Source: JBOGED01 sp050743625 (lineage in GTDB: Bacteria; Actinomycetota; Nitriliruptoria; Euzebyales; Egibacteraceae). Taken from it: a stretch of 13,301 nt of DNA. The stretch covers positions 1 to 13,301 of the forward strand of contig JBOGED010000153.1 in assembly GCA_050743625.1 (NCBI GenBank). Direction: 5' to 3'. Below, piece after piece: positions 6,791 to 13,301 of this stretch. Position 1 is the first letter of the stretch; each line of letters begins with the position of its first letter. The notes beneath the pieces are model-generated. The model did no database searches. It was not told where the DNA came from and saw nothing but the letters and a program-made list of their open reading frames with translations. The position numbers and the translations under genes are program-made.

Positions 6791-7375
6791 ATGCGCGGGC
6801 AGACACCGTCGCCCAGACAGGCGTCCCTGACGTTGCTCGGCGGCGGGAGCATCGCGCTGGCGCTCGCCGTGCGCTGGGGTACCGTCGTGGCGGCCACGCC
6901 GCGGTGCGACGGAGTGATCGAGCTGCGCTCGGGAAACCGTCCAGCCGAACACATTGAGGTCAAGACCGCGGACGCGTATCCCGGCGCCGTATCGGCATGG
7001 GCGGCCAGCGCGCTGCGGGTCGTCCGGTCGCTCCGCGATGCCGGGTGTGCGGTAGGCGGGGTGACGGTTCTGGTCCGCTCCGATCTCCCGGATCGCGCCG
7101 GGCTGTCGCCGCTGGCCGCCGTGGCGTGCGCGGTCGGGCTGGCGCTCCGCGACCTCTACCAGTTGGACGTCCCCACGTCGCTGCTCTGCGTCTCGGGGGA
7201 CGTGCCGCCTCGCCACGACGATCCTCGGTGTGACTGTGACGGCCACGGCGGTGGCAATCTCCACAGGCACCGGCCTCCGCCGGCATCGCCGGCGTGGCAG
7301 TCATGGCGCCTGACGATCTCCAGCACACTCCACACATACGTCTTGATGCTACGGTCGTGCTGGGGTGGCGGATGA
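6791..7375 (+). pseudogene. Galactokinase-like (GHMP kinase) N-terminal remnant, probably inactive
   Basis: The open frame encodes 194 residues. About residues 12-130 resemble the N-terminal half of actinobacterial galactokinases (normally about 380 residues): WGTVVAATPRCDGVIELRSG, then WAASALRVVRSLRDAGCAVGG, then DLPDRAGLSPLAAVACAV and ALRDLYQLDV. Two defining parts are damaged. The substrate motif GEHTDY is missing between LTLLG and GGSIALALAV. The ATP loop, normally GAGLSSSAA, reads RAGLSPLAA, losing the serines that bind phosphate and Mg2+. After about base 7215 similarity stops and third-position GC falls, so the C-terminal half is gone. The ATG at 6791 has only a weak upstream GGCGGC. 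The TGA at 7373-7375 overlaps an in-frame ATG of the next gene. It could instead be a divergent non-catalytic GHMP-like protein, but decay is the simpler reading. No other galactose genes are nearby. Confidence 0.55.
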
Positions 7376-7497
7376 TTGAAGAGACTTCGAGTCAGACGAC
7401 GCGGTCGCGGCGCTGGGCCGGGACGATGGACGGCCATCAGGGCGGCCTCGATGAGGTCCGGCTCGCGCACGCCGACAGCCGGGCTGGGCTGGCGGTG

Positions 7498-8514
7498 ATG
7501 GCGCCGTTCGCGCGAGAAGAGCGCGAGGCGCTCGAGTCCGCTCAGCTCGCATCTGGCGCGACGCGGGCTGAGGGAGCGGGCAGGCGTGAGCGGCCGGAGG
7601 AGCCGGATCCGGTGCGCACGTGCTTCGAGCGTGACCGCGACCGGATCCTGCACTGCAGCGCGTTCCGGCGGCTGGCGGGCAAGACGCAGGTGTTCATCTT
7701 CCCGGCGGACCACCAGCGGACCAGGCTCACGCATGCGCTGGAGGTCGCGCAGGTCGCCGTCGCCATCGCGAGGGCGATCCGCCTGAACGTCCCGCTGGTG
7801 GAGGCGATGGCGCTCGGCCACGACTGCGGGCACGGGCCGGGCGGTCATGCGAGCGAGGACGCGCTCACCCCCTACATCGACGGCGGCTATGACCACGCGG
7901 TGTGGGGTGCGGATGTCGTGCTCGCGCCGCTGAACCTGTGCGCGGAGACGTTGGACGGCATCCGCAACCACTCGTGGTCCCGGCCGGCGCCCGCGACCCC
8001 TGAGGGCGAGGTCACCAGCTGGGCGGACCGGATCGCGTACGTCTGCCACGACTTCGAGGACGCGGTCCTCGCGGGCATCGTGACCCCAGGGATGCTCCCC
8101 CCGCTCGTCCGGCGTCGGTGTGGCGCGACGCGCAGGGAGCAGCTCGGCGCCTTCATCGGCGGGATCGTCGACGCGGCCGCCCACACCGGGCGTATCGGGA
8201 TGACGGACGACCTCGCGGAATGTCTGGCCGCCTTCCGGACGTTCAACTACGAGCGGATATACCAGCGCCCGGCATCGAACGCCCAGGCGCGGGTCGTGAT
8301 CCGGATGCTCCGCGCGCTCGTCGAGCATTTCGCGGACCGCCCGAACCTCCTCCGCCTCGACGGGCAGCGTACTCACGGGATCGCCGCAGGCAGTCCAGAG
8401 GCGCTCCACGCCGCGGTTACCTACGTCGGAGGGATGACGGATCGGTTCGCCTGTACCGCGGCGCGGAGCACGCTAGGTTGGGAAAATTCAGCCCTTCCCG
8501 CTGGGGTCGAATAG
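7498..8514 (+). CDS. dgt: HD-domain deoxynucleoside triphosphate triphosphohydrolase (dGTPase family)
   Basis: This 338-residue cytoplasmic enzyme would hydrolyse dNTPs to the deoxynucleoside and triphosphate, controlling dNTP pools. The metal-binding HD set is complete: His79 in TRLTH, His108-Asp109 in GHDCGHGP, and Asp177 in WADRIAYVCHD. Family signatures precede them: DPVRTCFERDRDRILHCSAF, then RRLAGKTQVFI. I start at the ATG at 7498 because the protein then begins with the REERE segment typical of homologues and has normal length. An ATG at 7372 overlaps the previous TGA as ATGA and follows GGGGTGG, so a form 42 residues longer is possible. The stop lies inside a 12-bp hairpin. It precedes topA with 96 bases between them and belongs functionally with tmk and the replication genes downstream. 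Which dNTP it prefers cannot be read from sequence. Confidence 0.9.
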   Translation: MAPFAREEREALESAQLASGATRAEGAGRRERPEEPDPVRTCFERDRDRILHCSAFRRLAGKTQVFIFPADHQRTRLTHALEVAQVAVAIARAIRLNVPLVEAMALGHDCGHGPGGHASEDALTPYIDGGYDHAVWGADVVLAPLNLCAETLDGIRNHSWSRPAPATPEGEVTSWADRIAYVCHDFEDAVLAGIVTPGMLPPLVRRRCGATRREQLGAFIGGIVDAAAHTGRIGMTDDLAECLAAFRTFNYERIYQRPASNAQARVVIRMLRALVEHFADRPNLLRLDGQRTHGIAAGSPEALHAAVTYVGGMTDRFACTAARSTLGWENSALPAGVE

Positions 8515-8524
8515 CGGGAAGGGC
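8491..8524 (+). terminator. 12-bp perfect hairpin spanning the dgt stop codon
   Basis: GCCCTTCCCGCT (8491-8502) and AGCGGGAAGGGC (8513-8524) pair without a mismatch around a 10-base loop. The TAG stop (8512-8514) lies at the loop and the first bases of the right arm. No U-tract follows on the plus strand, so it would be an I-shaped terminator or an RNA-stabilising hairpin. On the minus strand TTTT follows four bases after the stem, but no minus gene ends here. Confidence 0.5.
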
Positions 8525-8534
8525 GTGCGGGACC

Positions 8535-8564
8535 TTGACGGGCGTGCTATCCACGAACAACGGT
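8535..8564 (+). promoter_or_regulatory. Possible topA promoter
   Basis: TTGACG (8535-8540) is a good -35, and AACGGT (8559-8564), an imperfect -10, follows after 18 bases. This would give a leader of about 40 bases before the topA ATG. The hairpin ending at 8524 just upstream supports a separate transcript start here. Confidence 0.3.
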
Positions 8565-8610
8565 CAACTATCCAACGACCGACCACCTGCGAAGGGCAAG
8601 AACACCATCC

Positions 8611-10980
8611 ATGGCCAAGAACCTGGTGATCGTCGAGTCGCCCACAAAGGCGAAGACGATCGAGAAGTACCTCGGTGGGGACTACAAGGTCCTCGCCTCG
8701 GTCGGGCATGTCCGAGACCTGCCGCGGAGCAACTTCGCGGTCGAGGTCGACAACGGCTCAGTCGCGCTCTCGTACGAGGTGCCGAAGGGCTCGACGAAGG
8801 TCGTCAGCCAGATCAAGAAGGCGGCAAAGGCCGCTGAGCACGTGTTTCTCGCGACCGACCTCGACCGCGAGGGCGAGGCGATCGCCTGGCACGTCGCCGA
8901 GGTGGCGGGCATCGACACGAGCCTGGAGAACCGGGTCGTGTTCGACGAGATCACGCGCGACGCGATCGTCGCCGCCTTCCGGCAACCGCGCCGCATCGAC
9001 TCACGCCTCGTCGACGCGCAGCAGGCCCGCCGGGCCGTCGACCGGATCGTCGGCTACCGGCTGTCGCCGACTCTGTGGCGCAACGTCGCCTCGGGTATCT
9101 CCGCGGGGCGGGTTCAGTCGGCCGCGCTGCGGATGATCTGCGACCGCGAGACGGAAATCCGTGCGTTCATCGCCCAGGAGTATTGGACGATCGACGGCGA
9201 CTTCGACCGGGACGGGACACGGTTCGCGACCGCGTTGCACTCGGTCGACGAGCGGCGGGTCACCACGCCGAAGCAGCTGGAGGACCGCAACGACAAGTCG
9301 CGCTACCTGCTGATCGCCGACGAGGCCATTGCCGCCGAGCTAGAGGCGCGCGCCCGCACGGTCAGGACCTGGACGGTCGCCGACACCACCAAGAGCCAGA
9401 CCCGGCGCACTCCCAAGCCGCCGTTCACCACCTCGACGTTGCAGCAGGACGCCTCGTCCCGGCTCGGGTTCTCGCCCGCGAAGACGATGCGCCTGGCCCA
9501 ACAGCTCTACGAGGGCATCAACCTTGGCCCGGAGGGGGCGGTCGGCCTCATCACCTATATGAGGACCGACTCGGTCAACCTGTCACAAACCGCCCTTGGT
9601 GAGATCGGCAAGCTGGTCCTGTCCGACTACGGGCAGCGGTACGCGCTGGCGGAGCCACGCCGCTACAAGGCACGCGCCAAGGGCGCGCAGGAGGCGCACG
9701 AGGCGATCCGGCCGAGCAGCATCGGGCGGCGCCCCGAGCAGGTCGCCCGCTACCTCGACCCCGGCCAGCGGGCGCTCTACGAGCTGATCTGGAAGCGCAC
9801 GGTCGCCACGCAGATGGCCCCGGCCGTGTTCGATACCGTCCGGGCCGACTTGGTCTCCGACGACACCACCATGCGGTTCCGGGCGAGCGGCCAGGTGCTG
9901 CGGTTCGACGGGTTCATCCGTGTCTACGCCGAGGGCCGGGACGAGGACTCGGGCGTCAACGGCGACGGTGAGGTCACGGCCAGCCTGCCGGACCTCGAGG
10001 ACGGTCAGGTGCTGCGCCTCGTGGACGTTCGCTCCGAGCAGCACTTCACGGAGCCGCCGCCGCGGTACACCGAGCGCAGCCTGATCAAGGCGCTGGAGGA
10101 GGAGGGCATCGGCCGTCCCTCAACCTACGCCTCGATCATCCAGGTGCTGCTCCAGCGTGAGTACGTCCGCCTGGACAGCCGCCGGTTCTGGCCGACGCCG
10201 CTAGGCGAGGTCGTGACCGCGTACCTGAAGGAGCACTTCGGCGAGATCGTCGACATCCAATTCACCGCACGGATGGAGGACGAGCTCGACGAGATCGCGA
10301 CCGGCGTCCAGGCATGGGGACCAGTGGTCTCCGGCTTCCTCTCCGAGGTCGACGATTGGATCGCCGAGCGCAAGCCCGAGCGGCCACGCATCCCGATCGA
10401 CGGGGCCGCGTGCCCCGACTGCGGCGCTCACCTGGAGCGGGTCTTCTCGGGAAAGAGCCGCCAGTGGTTCGCCTCGTGCGCCCGGTTCCCCGACTGCAAG
10501 GGCACGTTGCCGTTGGACGCCGAGGGCAACGTCACTACCATCGAGGAGCTGCAACCTGACGAGTCGGTGCGCTGCCCCGTCTGCGGGAAGCCCACGATCC
10601 GGCGTGAGGGCCGGTTCGGCCCCTTCTACGGCTGCCAGGACTACCCCACGTGCAAGGGCATCGTGAACGTGGAGAAGCGCATCGGCTTCGGCTGCCCCAA
10701 GTGTGGTGAGGGCCATCTCGTCCAGCGCATGTCCCGCTACGGCAAGCCGTTCTACGGCTGTAACCGGTACCCGGACTGCGACTTCGCGATGTGGACTCAG
10801 CCGCTCGCGCAGCCGTGCTCCAACTGCGGCGGCCCGCTGAAGCCGCCGCGCAAGAACGCCAAGAACCCCACCGGCGTCTGCGCGCACTGCGAGGCCAAGG
10901 TCCCCGTCGAGTCCGACCCACCCCGCGCCGAGCCCCAAGAGTGGGTCCCCCGCGTCGAGGACGCCCCGGCGGGCGCCTAG
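8611..10980 (+). CDS. topA: DNA topoisomerase I (type IA)
   Basis: This 789-residue enzyme relaxes negative supercoils by cutting and passing one DNA strand. The N-terminal Toprim domain has Glu9 in VIVESPTKAKT and the acidic triad in FLATDLDREGEAIAWH. The active-site tyrosine is Tyr316 in LITYMRTDSVNLS, close to Tyr319 of E. coli. The tail carries four zinc ribbons of the Topo_Zn type, starting at about residues 601 (CPDC), 655 (CPVC), 695 (CPKC) and 736 (CSNC). The first three have the usual aromatic FxxC..P.C core; the fourth is shorter and ends CAHC. The canonical MAKNLVIVESPTKAKTIEKY start is clear although the ribosome site is weak (GAAGGGC about 15 bases upstream). Mycobacterial and Streptomyces enzymes lack such ribbons, which helps place the organism. 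A 20-pair hairpin follows the stop, and the MFS-tmk and holB genes come next. Confidence 0.98.
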   Translation: MAKNLVIVESPTKAKTIEKYLGGDYKVLASVGHVRDLPRSNFAVEVDNGSVALSYEVPKGSTKVVSQIKKAAKAAEHVFLATDLDREGEAIAWHVAEVAGIDTSLENRVVFDEITRDAIVAAFRQPRRIDSRLVDAQQARRAVDRIVGYRLSPTLWRNVASGISAGRVQSAALRMICDRETEIRAFIAQEYWTIDGDFDRDGTRFATALHSVDERRVTTPKQLEDRNDKSRYLLIADEAIAAELEARARTVRTWTVADTTKSQTRRTPKPPFTTSTLQQDASSRLGFSPAKTMRLAQQLYEGINLGPEGAVGLITYMRTDSVNLSQTALGEIGKLVLSDYGQRYALAEPRRYKARAKGAQEAHEAIRPSSIGRRPEQVARYLDPGQRALYELIWKRTVATQMAPAVFDTVRADLVSDDTTMRFRASGQVLRFDGFIRVYAEGRDEDSGVNGDGEVTASLPDLEDGQVLRLVDVRSEQHFTEPPPRYTERSLIKALEEEGIGRPSTYASIIQVLLQREYVRLDSRRFWPTPLGEVVTAYLKEHFGEIVDIQFTARMEDELDEIATGVQAWGPVVSGFLSEVDDWIAERKPERPRIPIDGAACPDCGAHLERVFSGKSRQWFASCARFPDCKGTLPLDAEGNVTTIEELQPDESVRCPVCGKPTIRREGRFGPFYGCQDYPTCKGIVNVEKRIGFGCPKCGEGHLVQRMSRYGKPFYGCNRYPDCDFAMWTQPLAQPCSNCGGPLKPPRKNAKNPTGVCAHCEAKVPVESDPPRAEPQEWVPRVEDAPAGA

Positions 10981-10989
10981 GCCGAGTCT

Positions 10990-11033
10990 TGTGTGGAGGA
11001 TCCGCGCGGTATATCGCGTGGATCCTCCACACA
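10990..11033 (+). terminator. Long perfect hairpin after topA
   Basis: TGTGTGGAGGATCC (10990-11003) pairs exactly with GGATCCTCCACACA (11020-11033). Inside it, GCGCGG and TCGCGT add six more pairs, two of them G-T, leaving a TATA tetraloop. It begins 9 bases after the topA stop. No U-tract follows, so it fits an I-shaped actinobacterial terminator or an mRNA 3'-end protector. On the DNA level it is a 44-bp near-palindrome. Confidence 0.65.
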
Positions 11034-11065
11034 CAGGGGCCTCAGCGGGTACCGCGCACAATCAG

Positions 11066-11071
11066 TACCCT
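11066..11071 (+). promoter_or_regulatory. -10 element for a probable leaderless MFS-tmk transcript
   Basis: TACCCT fits TANNNT and ends 7 bases before the ATG at 11079, placing the transcript start on or next to the A of the start codon. No ribosome-binding site precedes the gene, as expected of a leaderless mRNA. No convincing -35 is seen 16-18 bases upstream. Confidence 0.45.
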
Positions 11072-11078
11072 GCACGTG

Positions 11079-13109
11079 ATGGAAGGTCCCGTCGCCGACG
11101 CGGCGAGTCAGCGCTCCGCGTACCGGGAGCTGCTCCGCAGCCGGAACTACCGGCTGTGGTTCTCCGCCACGTTCATCTCCAGCCTGGGCGACTGGATGGG
11201 GTTCGTGGCGCTGCAAGCGCTTGTCGCGTCGGGGGCGTTCTTCCAGACCGGGTCTCGGCCCGCGCTGTTCGCGCTGGGCGGCGTGATGATGGCTCGGCTC
11301 GCGCCGAGCCTGCTCTTCGGGCCGGTCGCGGGCGTGCTCGCGGACCGCTACGACCGCCGGAAGTTGATCGTGTCAACGGACGTCGCCCGGTTCGTCCTGT
11401 TCGTGGCGGTGGCGTTCTCCGGTGACCTCGTGGCGTTGTTCGCACTCACGTTCGTGATCGAGTGTCTCGCGTTGCTGTTCGTCGCGGCGAAGGACGCCTC
11501 ACTCCCGGCGGTCGTCGAGCGCCGCCAGCTCGGTGAGGCGAACCAGCTCAACCTTCTCGCCACGTACGGGACCCTGCCGCTCGGGGCGATCGCGGCCACC
11601 GCGATCGCCACGTTGCTCACGAGGTTAGAGGTCAGGACGGACCCGTCACGGCTCGTGCTGCTCGCCGACGCCGCCACGTACCTGGTGAGCGCGGTGCTGA
11701 TGTGGCGCCTCGTGCTGCCCGCGAAGCCCACGGTCGCGGGGGAAACCGGCGAAGGGCCCGGCTTTGTCGCGGAGCTGCGTGAGGGCATGGCCTTCATCCG
11801 CGACGACCCGCTGATCCGGGCGTTGATCACCGGGGTCGCCGGAGTGTTCTTCGGCGCGGGGATCGTCGTCGCGTTGGGACCGCTGTTCGTGCCCGTGGAG
11901 TTCCAGGGCACCTCTCAGCGCGACTGGTTCACGCTGATGACCACGGTCGGCGTCGGCCTGGTGCTCGGCCTGGGCGCGTCGGTTCGCGTGAACCGCCGGT
12001 TCTCCAAAGAGCGCGTGTTCCCGATCTGCCTCGCCGCGACCGGGGCAATCGCGTCCGCGATGGCGCTCGCGCCTGCCGGCCGCTTCCCGATCGTGCTCGC
12101 GTTAGGAGTCCTGCTGGGCGCCGCCGCGGGCCTCGGGTTCGTCCAGGGGTACACGCTGATCCACGAGCACACCGAGGACGAGACCAGAGCGCGGACGTTC
12201 GCCGCGCTCTACACGAGCACGCGTGTTGCGCTGTTCGCCGCGCTTGGGTTGGGGCCGTTCGTGGCCGGGACGATCGGCATCGTCGGGATCTTGATCGCGG
12301 GGCGGTTCAGGACGTTCTCGGGCATCCGCGCCACCATCCTGGCGGGGGGGCTTGTCGCGTTGTTCTTCGGCGTGTCGGCGACTCGCGGGATGTACCGGGC
12401 GCTGCGTGAGCAGCCCGATCGCGCCGTCCGGCTGCCTTCCAAGCCCCCCGATGACAAGCGCGGGCTGTTCATCGTGTTCGAGGGTGTCGAGGGCTCGGGG
12501 AAGTCCACGCAGGTCCGGCGCTTGTCATCCGCCCTTCGCCAACAGGGCTATCACGTGCTCACCACCCGCGAACCGGGAGGCCCTCCCATCGCGGAGCAGC
12601 TCCGGGCGGTCCTGCTCGATCCGGGCGGTGAGGGCATGGACGGGCGCACCGAGGCACTGCTCCTCGCCGCCGCTCGCGTCGAGCACGTCGAAAAGGTGAT
12701 CCGCCCTGAGCTGCACCTTGGGACCATCGTCGTCTGCGACCGGTTCATCGACAGCTCGCTCGCCTACCAGGGTCACGGGCGCGGGCTGGGATCCGACGCG
12801 ATCGCCGAGATCAACCGGTGGGCCGTCGAGGGCCTGATGCCGGACGTCGTCGTGCTGCTCCGGCTCGACCCCGAGGAGGGGTTGCGCCGCACCCAGGGAC
12901 GCGGCGCCTCCAGGCCTGACCGTATGGAGGCGGAGGCGCTCGACTTCCACCGGCGCGTGGCTGAGGGTTACCTCCAGCTCGCAAGGGCCGAACCGCAGCG
13001 GTTCCTGGTCGTCGACGCATCCGGAGACGAGGCGAGCGTGGCCAAGGAGATCCGCGCGCGGCTCGATGCCTGGCTGCCGCAGCCGCAGGAGAAGGCGGCG
13101 TCTCGGTGA
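11079..13109 (+). CDS. tmk: Bifunctional MFS-like membrane protein / thymidylate kinase fusion
   Basis: This is a 676-residue two-part protein. Residues about 10-445 are an MFS_3-type transporter-like domain: it opens with SAYRELLRSRNYRLWF and ISSLGDWMGFVAL, has the motif A-like loop GVLADRYDRRKL, and contains about ten to twelve hydrophobic segments. After a linker (DRAVRLPSKPPDDKRG), residues about 460-676 are a complete dTMP kinase, which makes dTDP from dTMP and ATP for DNA synthesis. The kinase has the P-loop GVEGSGKST with Lys475, the catalytic DRF at 554-556 in VVCDRFIDSSLAYQG, and an arginine-containing lid region RTQGRGASRPDRME. Such MFS/dTMP kinase fusions are known in actinobacteria such as Streptomyces. 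What the membrane half carries is unknown. The start is the ATG at 11079, with an in-frame GTG directly before it. The stop overlaps the holB GTG by four bases. It is presumably anchored in the cytoplasmic membrane with the kinase inside. Confidence 0.93.
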   Translation: MEGPVADAASQRSAYRELLRSRNYRLWFSATFISSLGDWMGFVALQALVASGAFFQTGSRPALFALGGVMMARLAPSLLFGPVAGVLADRYDRRKLIVSTDVARFVLFVAVAFSGDLVALFALTFVIECLALLFVAAKDASLPAVVERRQLGEANQLNLLATYGTLPLGAIAATAIATLLTRLEVRTDPSRLVLLADAATYLVSAVLMWRLVLPAKPTVAGETGEGPGFVAELREGMAFIRDDPLIRALITGVAGVFFGAGIVVALGPLFVPVEFQGTSQRDWFTLMTTVGVGLVLGLGASVRVNRRFSKERVFPICLAATGAIASAMALAPAGRFPIVLALGVLLGAAAGLGFVQGYTLIHEHTEDETRARTFAALYTSTRVALFAALGLGPFVAGTIGIVGILIAGRFRTFSGIRATILAGGLVALFFGVSATRGMYRALREQPDRAVRLPSKPPDDKRGLFIVFEGVEGSGKSTQVRRLSSALRQQGYHVLTTREPGGPPIAEQLRAVLLDPGGEGMDGRTEALLLAAARVEHVEKVIRPELHLGTIVVCDRFIDSSLAYQGHGRGLGSDAIAEINRWAVEGLMPDVVVLLRLDPEEGLRRTQGRGASRPDRMEAEALDFHRRVAEGYLQLARAEPQRFLVVDASGDEASVAKEIRARLDAWLPQPQEKAASR

Positions 13110-13301
13110 GCGATCCGTGGGATGTCCCCGGTCAGGATCGCGCCGTCGCCATCCTGCGGGGAGCGTGCGAGCGCGGCGAGGTCGGCCACGCCTGGGCGTT
13201 CGTCGGCGCGCCAGGCGTCGGCCAGCAACAAGCGGCCCGAGCCCTCGCGGCCGCCCTGAACTGCTCGGCGGAGCTTAGTGTGCTGGATCCCGGCGGTATA
13301 C
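13106..13301 (+). CDS. holB: DNA polymerase III delta prime subunit, N-terminal part (cut by the right edge)
   Basis: Sixty-five codons are visible. The protein opens SDPWDVPGQDRAVAILRGAC, then has GHAWAFVGAPGVGQQQAARA and LAAALNC, matching the N-terminus of clamp-loader delta prime. This subunit is part of the complex that loads the sliding clamp during replication. The P-loop lysine is replaced by Gln (GAPGVGQ instead of GxxGxGK), as expected for delta prime, which in many bacteria does not use ATP. The GTG start at 13106-13108 overlaps the tmk TGA as GTGA; GGAGAAGG lies 12 bases upstream, inside tmk. Translational coupling with tmk is likely. After ALNC the familiar glycine- and cysteine-rich zinc region is not seen. 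The sequence instead enters a stretch resembling the topA hairpin, so the frame beyond the window should be viewed with care. Confidence 0.85.
   Translation, partial: MSDPWDVPGQDRAVAILRGACERGEVGHAWAFVGAPGVGQQQAARALAAALNCSAELSVLDPGGI

Noticed and set aside
6692..7270. Long minus-strand frame opposite the galactokinase remnant
   Set aside because: No recognisable domain and no ribosome site; the plus strand shows GHMP kinase similarity over the same bases.
7278..7294. CGCCGGC-ATC-GCCGGCG hairpin in the spacer before dgt
   Set aside because: A three-base loop and no U-tract; CG-rich palindromes of this size are expected by chance here.

Overview
The window is strongly GC-rich with G/C-dominated third codon positions. 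Its gene content points to an actinobacterium: a fused MFS-transporter/thymidylate kinase directly followed by holB, a K+-independent proton pyrophosphatase, a DtxR-type regulator, and GTG starts with four-base stop/start overlaps. TopA carries four Cys4 zinc ribbons, unlike the lysine-rich or zinc-free tails of Streptomyces and Mycobacterium enzymes. This hints at a lineage outside those groups, but I cannot name a genus from sequence alone.

The left part (1-5778) is transcribed entirely on the minus strand. In transcription order it holds a DtxR/MntR-type metal-responsive regulator, a membrane H+-pyrophosphatase (hppA) coupled to it by an ATGA overlap, a zinc-free quinone oxidoreductase of the MDR superfamily, and a DHA2-type MFS drug exporter. 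The exporter is broken by a one-base frameshift and runs off the left edge. A 16-bp perfect palindrome lies between hppA and the oxidoreductase. The regulator's promoter contains an inverted repeat that looks like an operator.

The right part (5910-13301) is on the plus strand. It begins with a class I SAM-dependent methyltransferase ended by a strong U-tailed terminator. A decayed galactokinase-like GHMP fragment follows, then an HD-domain dNTP triphosphohydrolase (dgt family), DNA topoisomerase I (topA), the MFS-tmk fusion, and the start of holB (DNA polymerase III delta prime). dgt, tmk, topA and holB form a nucleotide-supply and DNA-replication block. tmk and holB overlap by GTGA.

The most interesting points are: the unusual pairing of a metal-sensor-like regulator with a proton pyrophosphatase, where the regulator has substitutions at expected metal ligands; a probably leaderless MFS-tmk mRNA just after a 20-pair hairpin; a partial second copy of that hairpin sequence inside holB at the right edge; the 12-bp hairpin built across the dgt stop codon; and the galactokinase remnant. 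I found no CRISPR array, tRNA, rRNA or insertion sequence. No wholly new system is evident.
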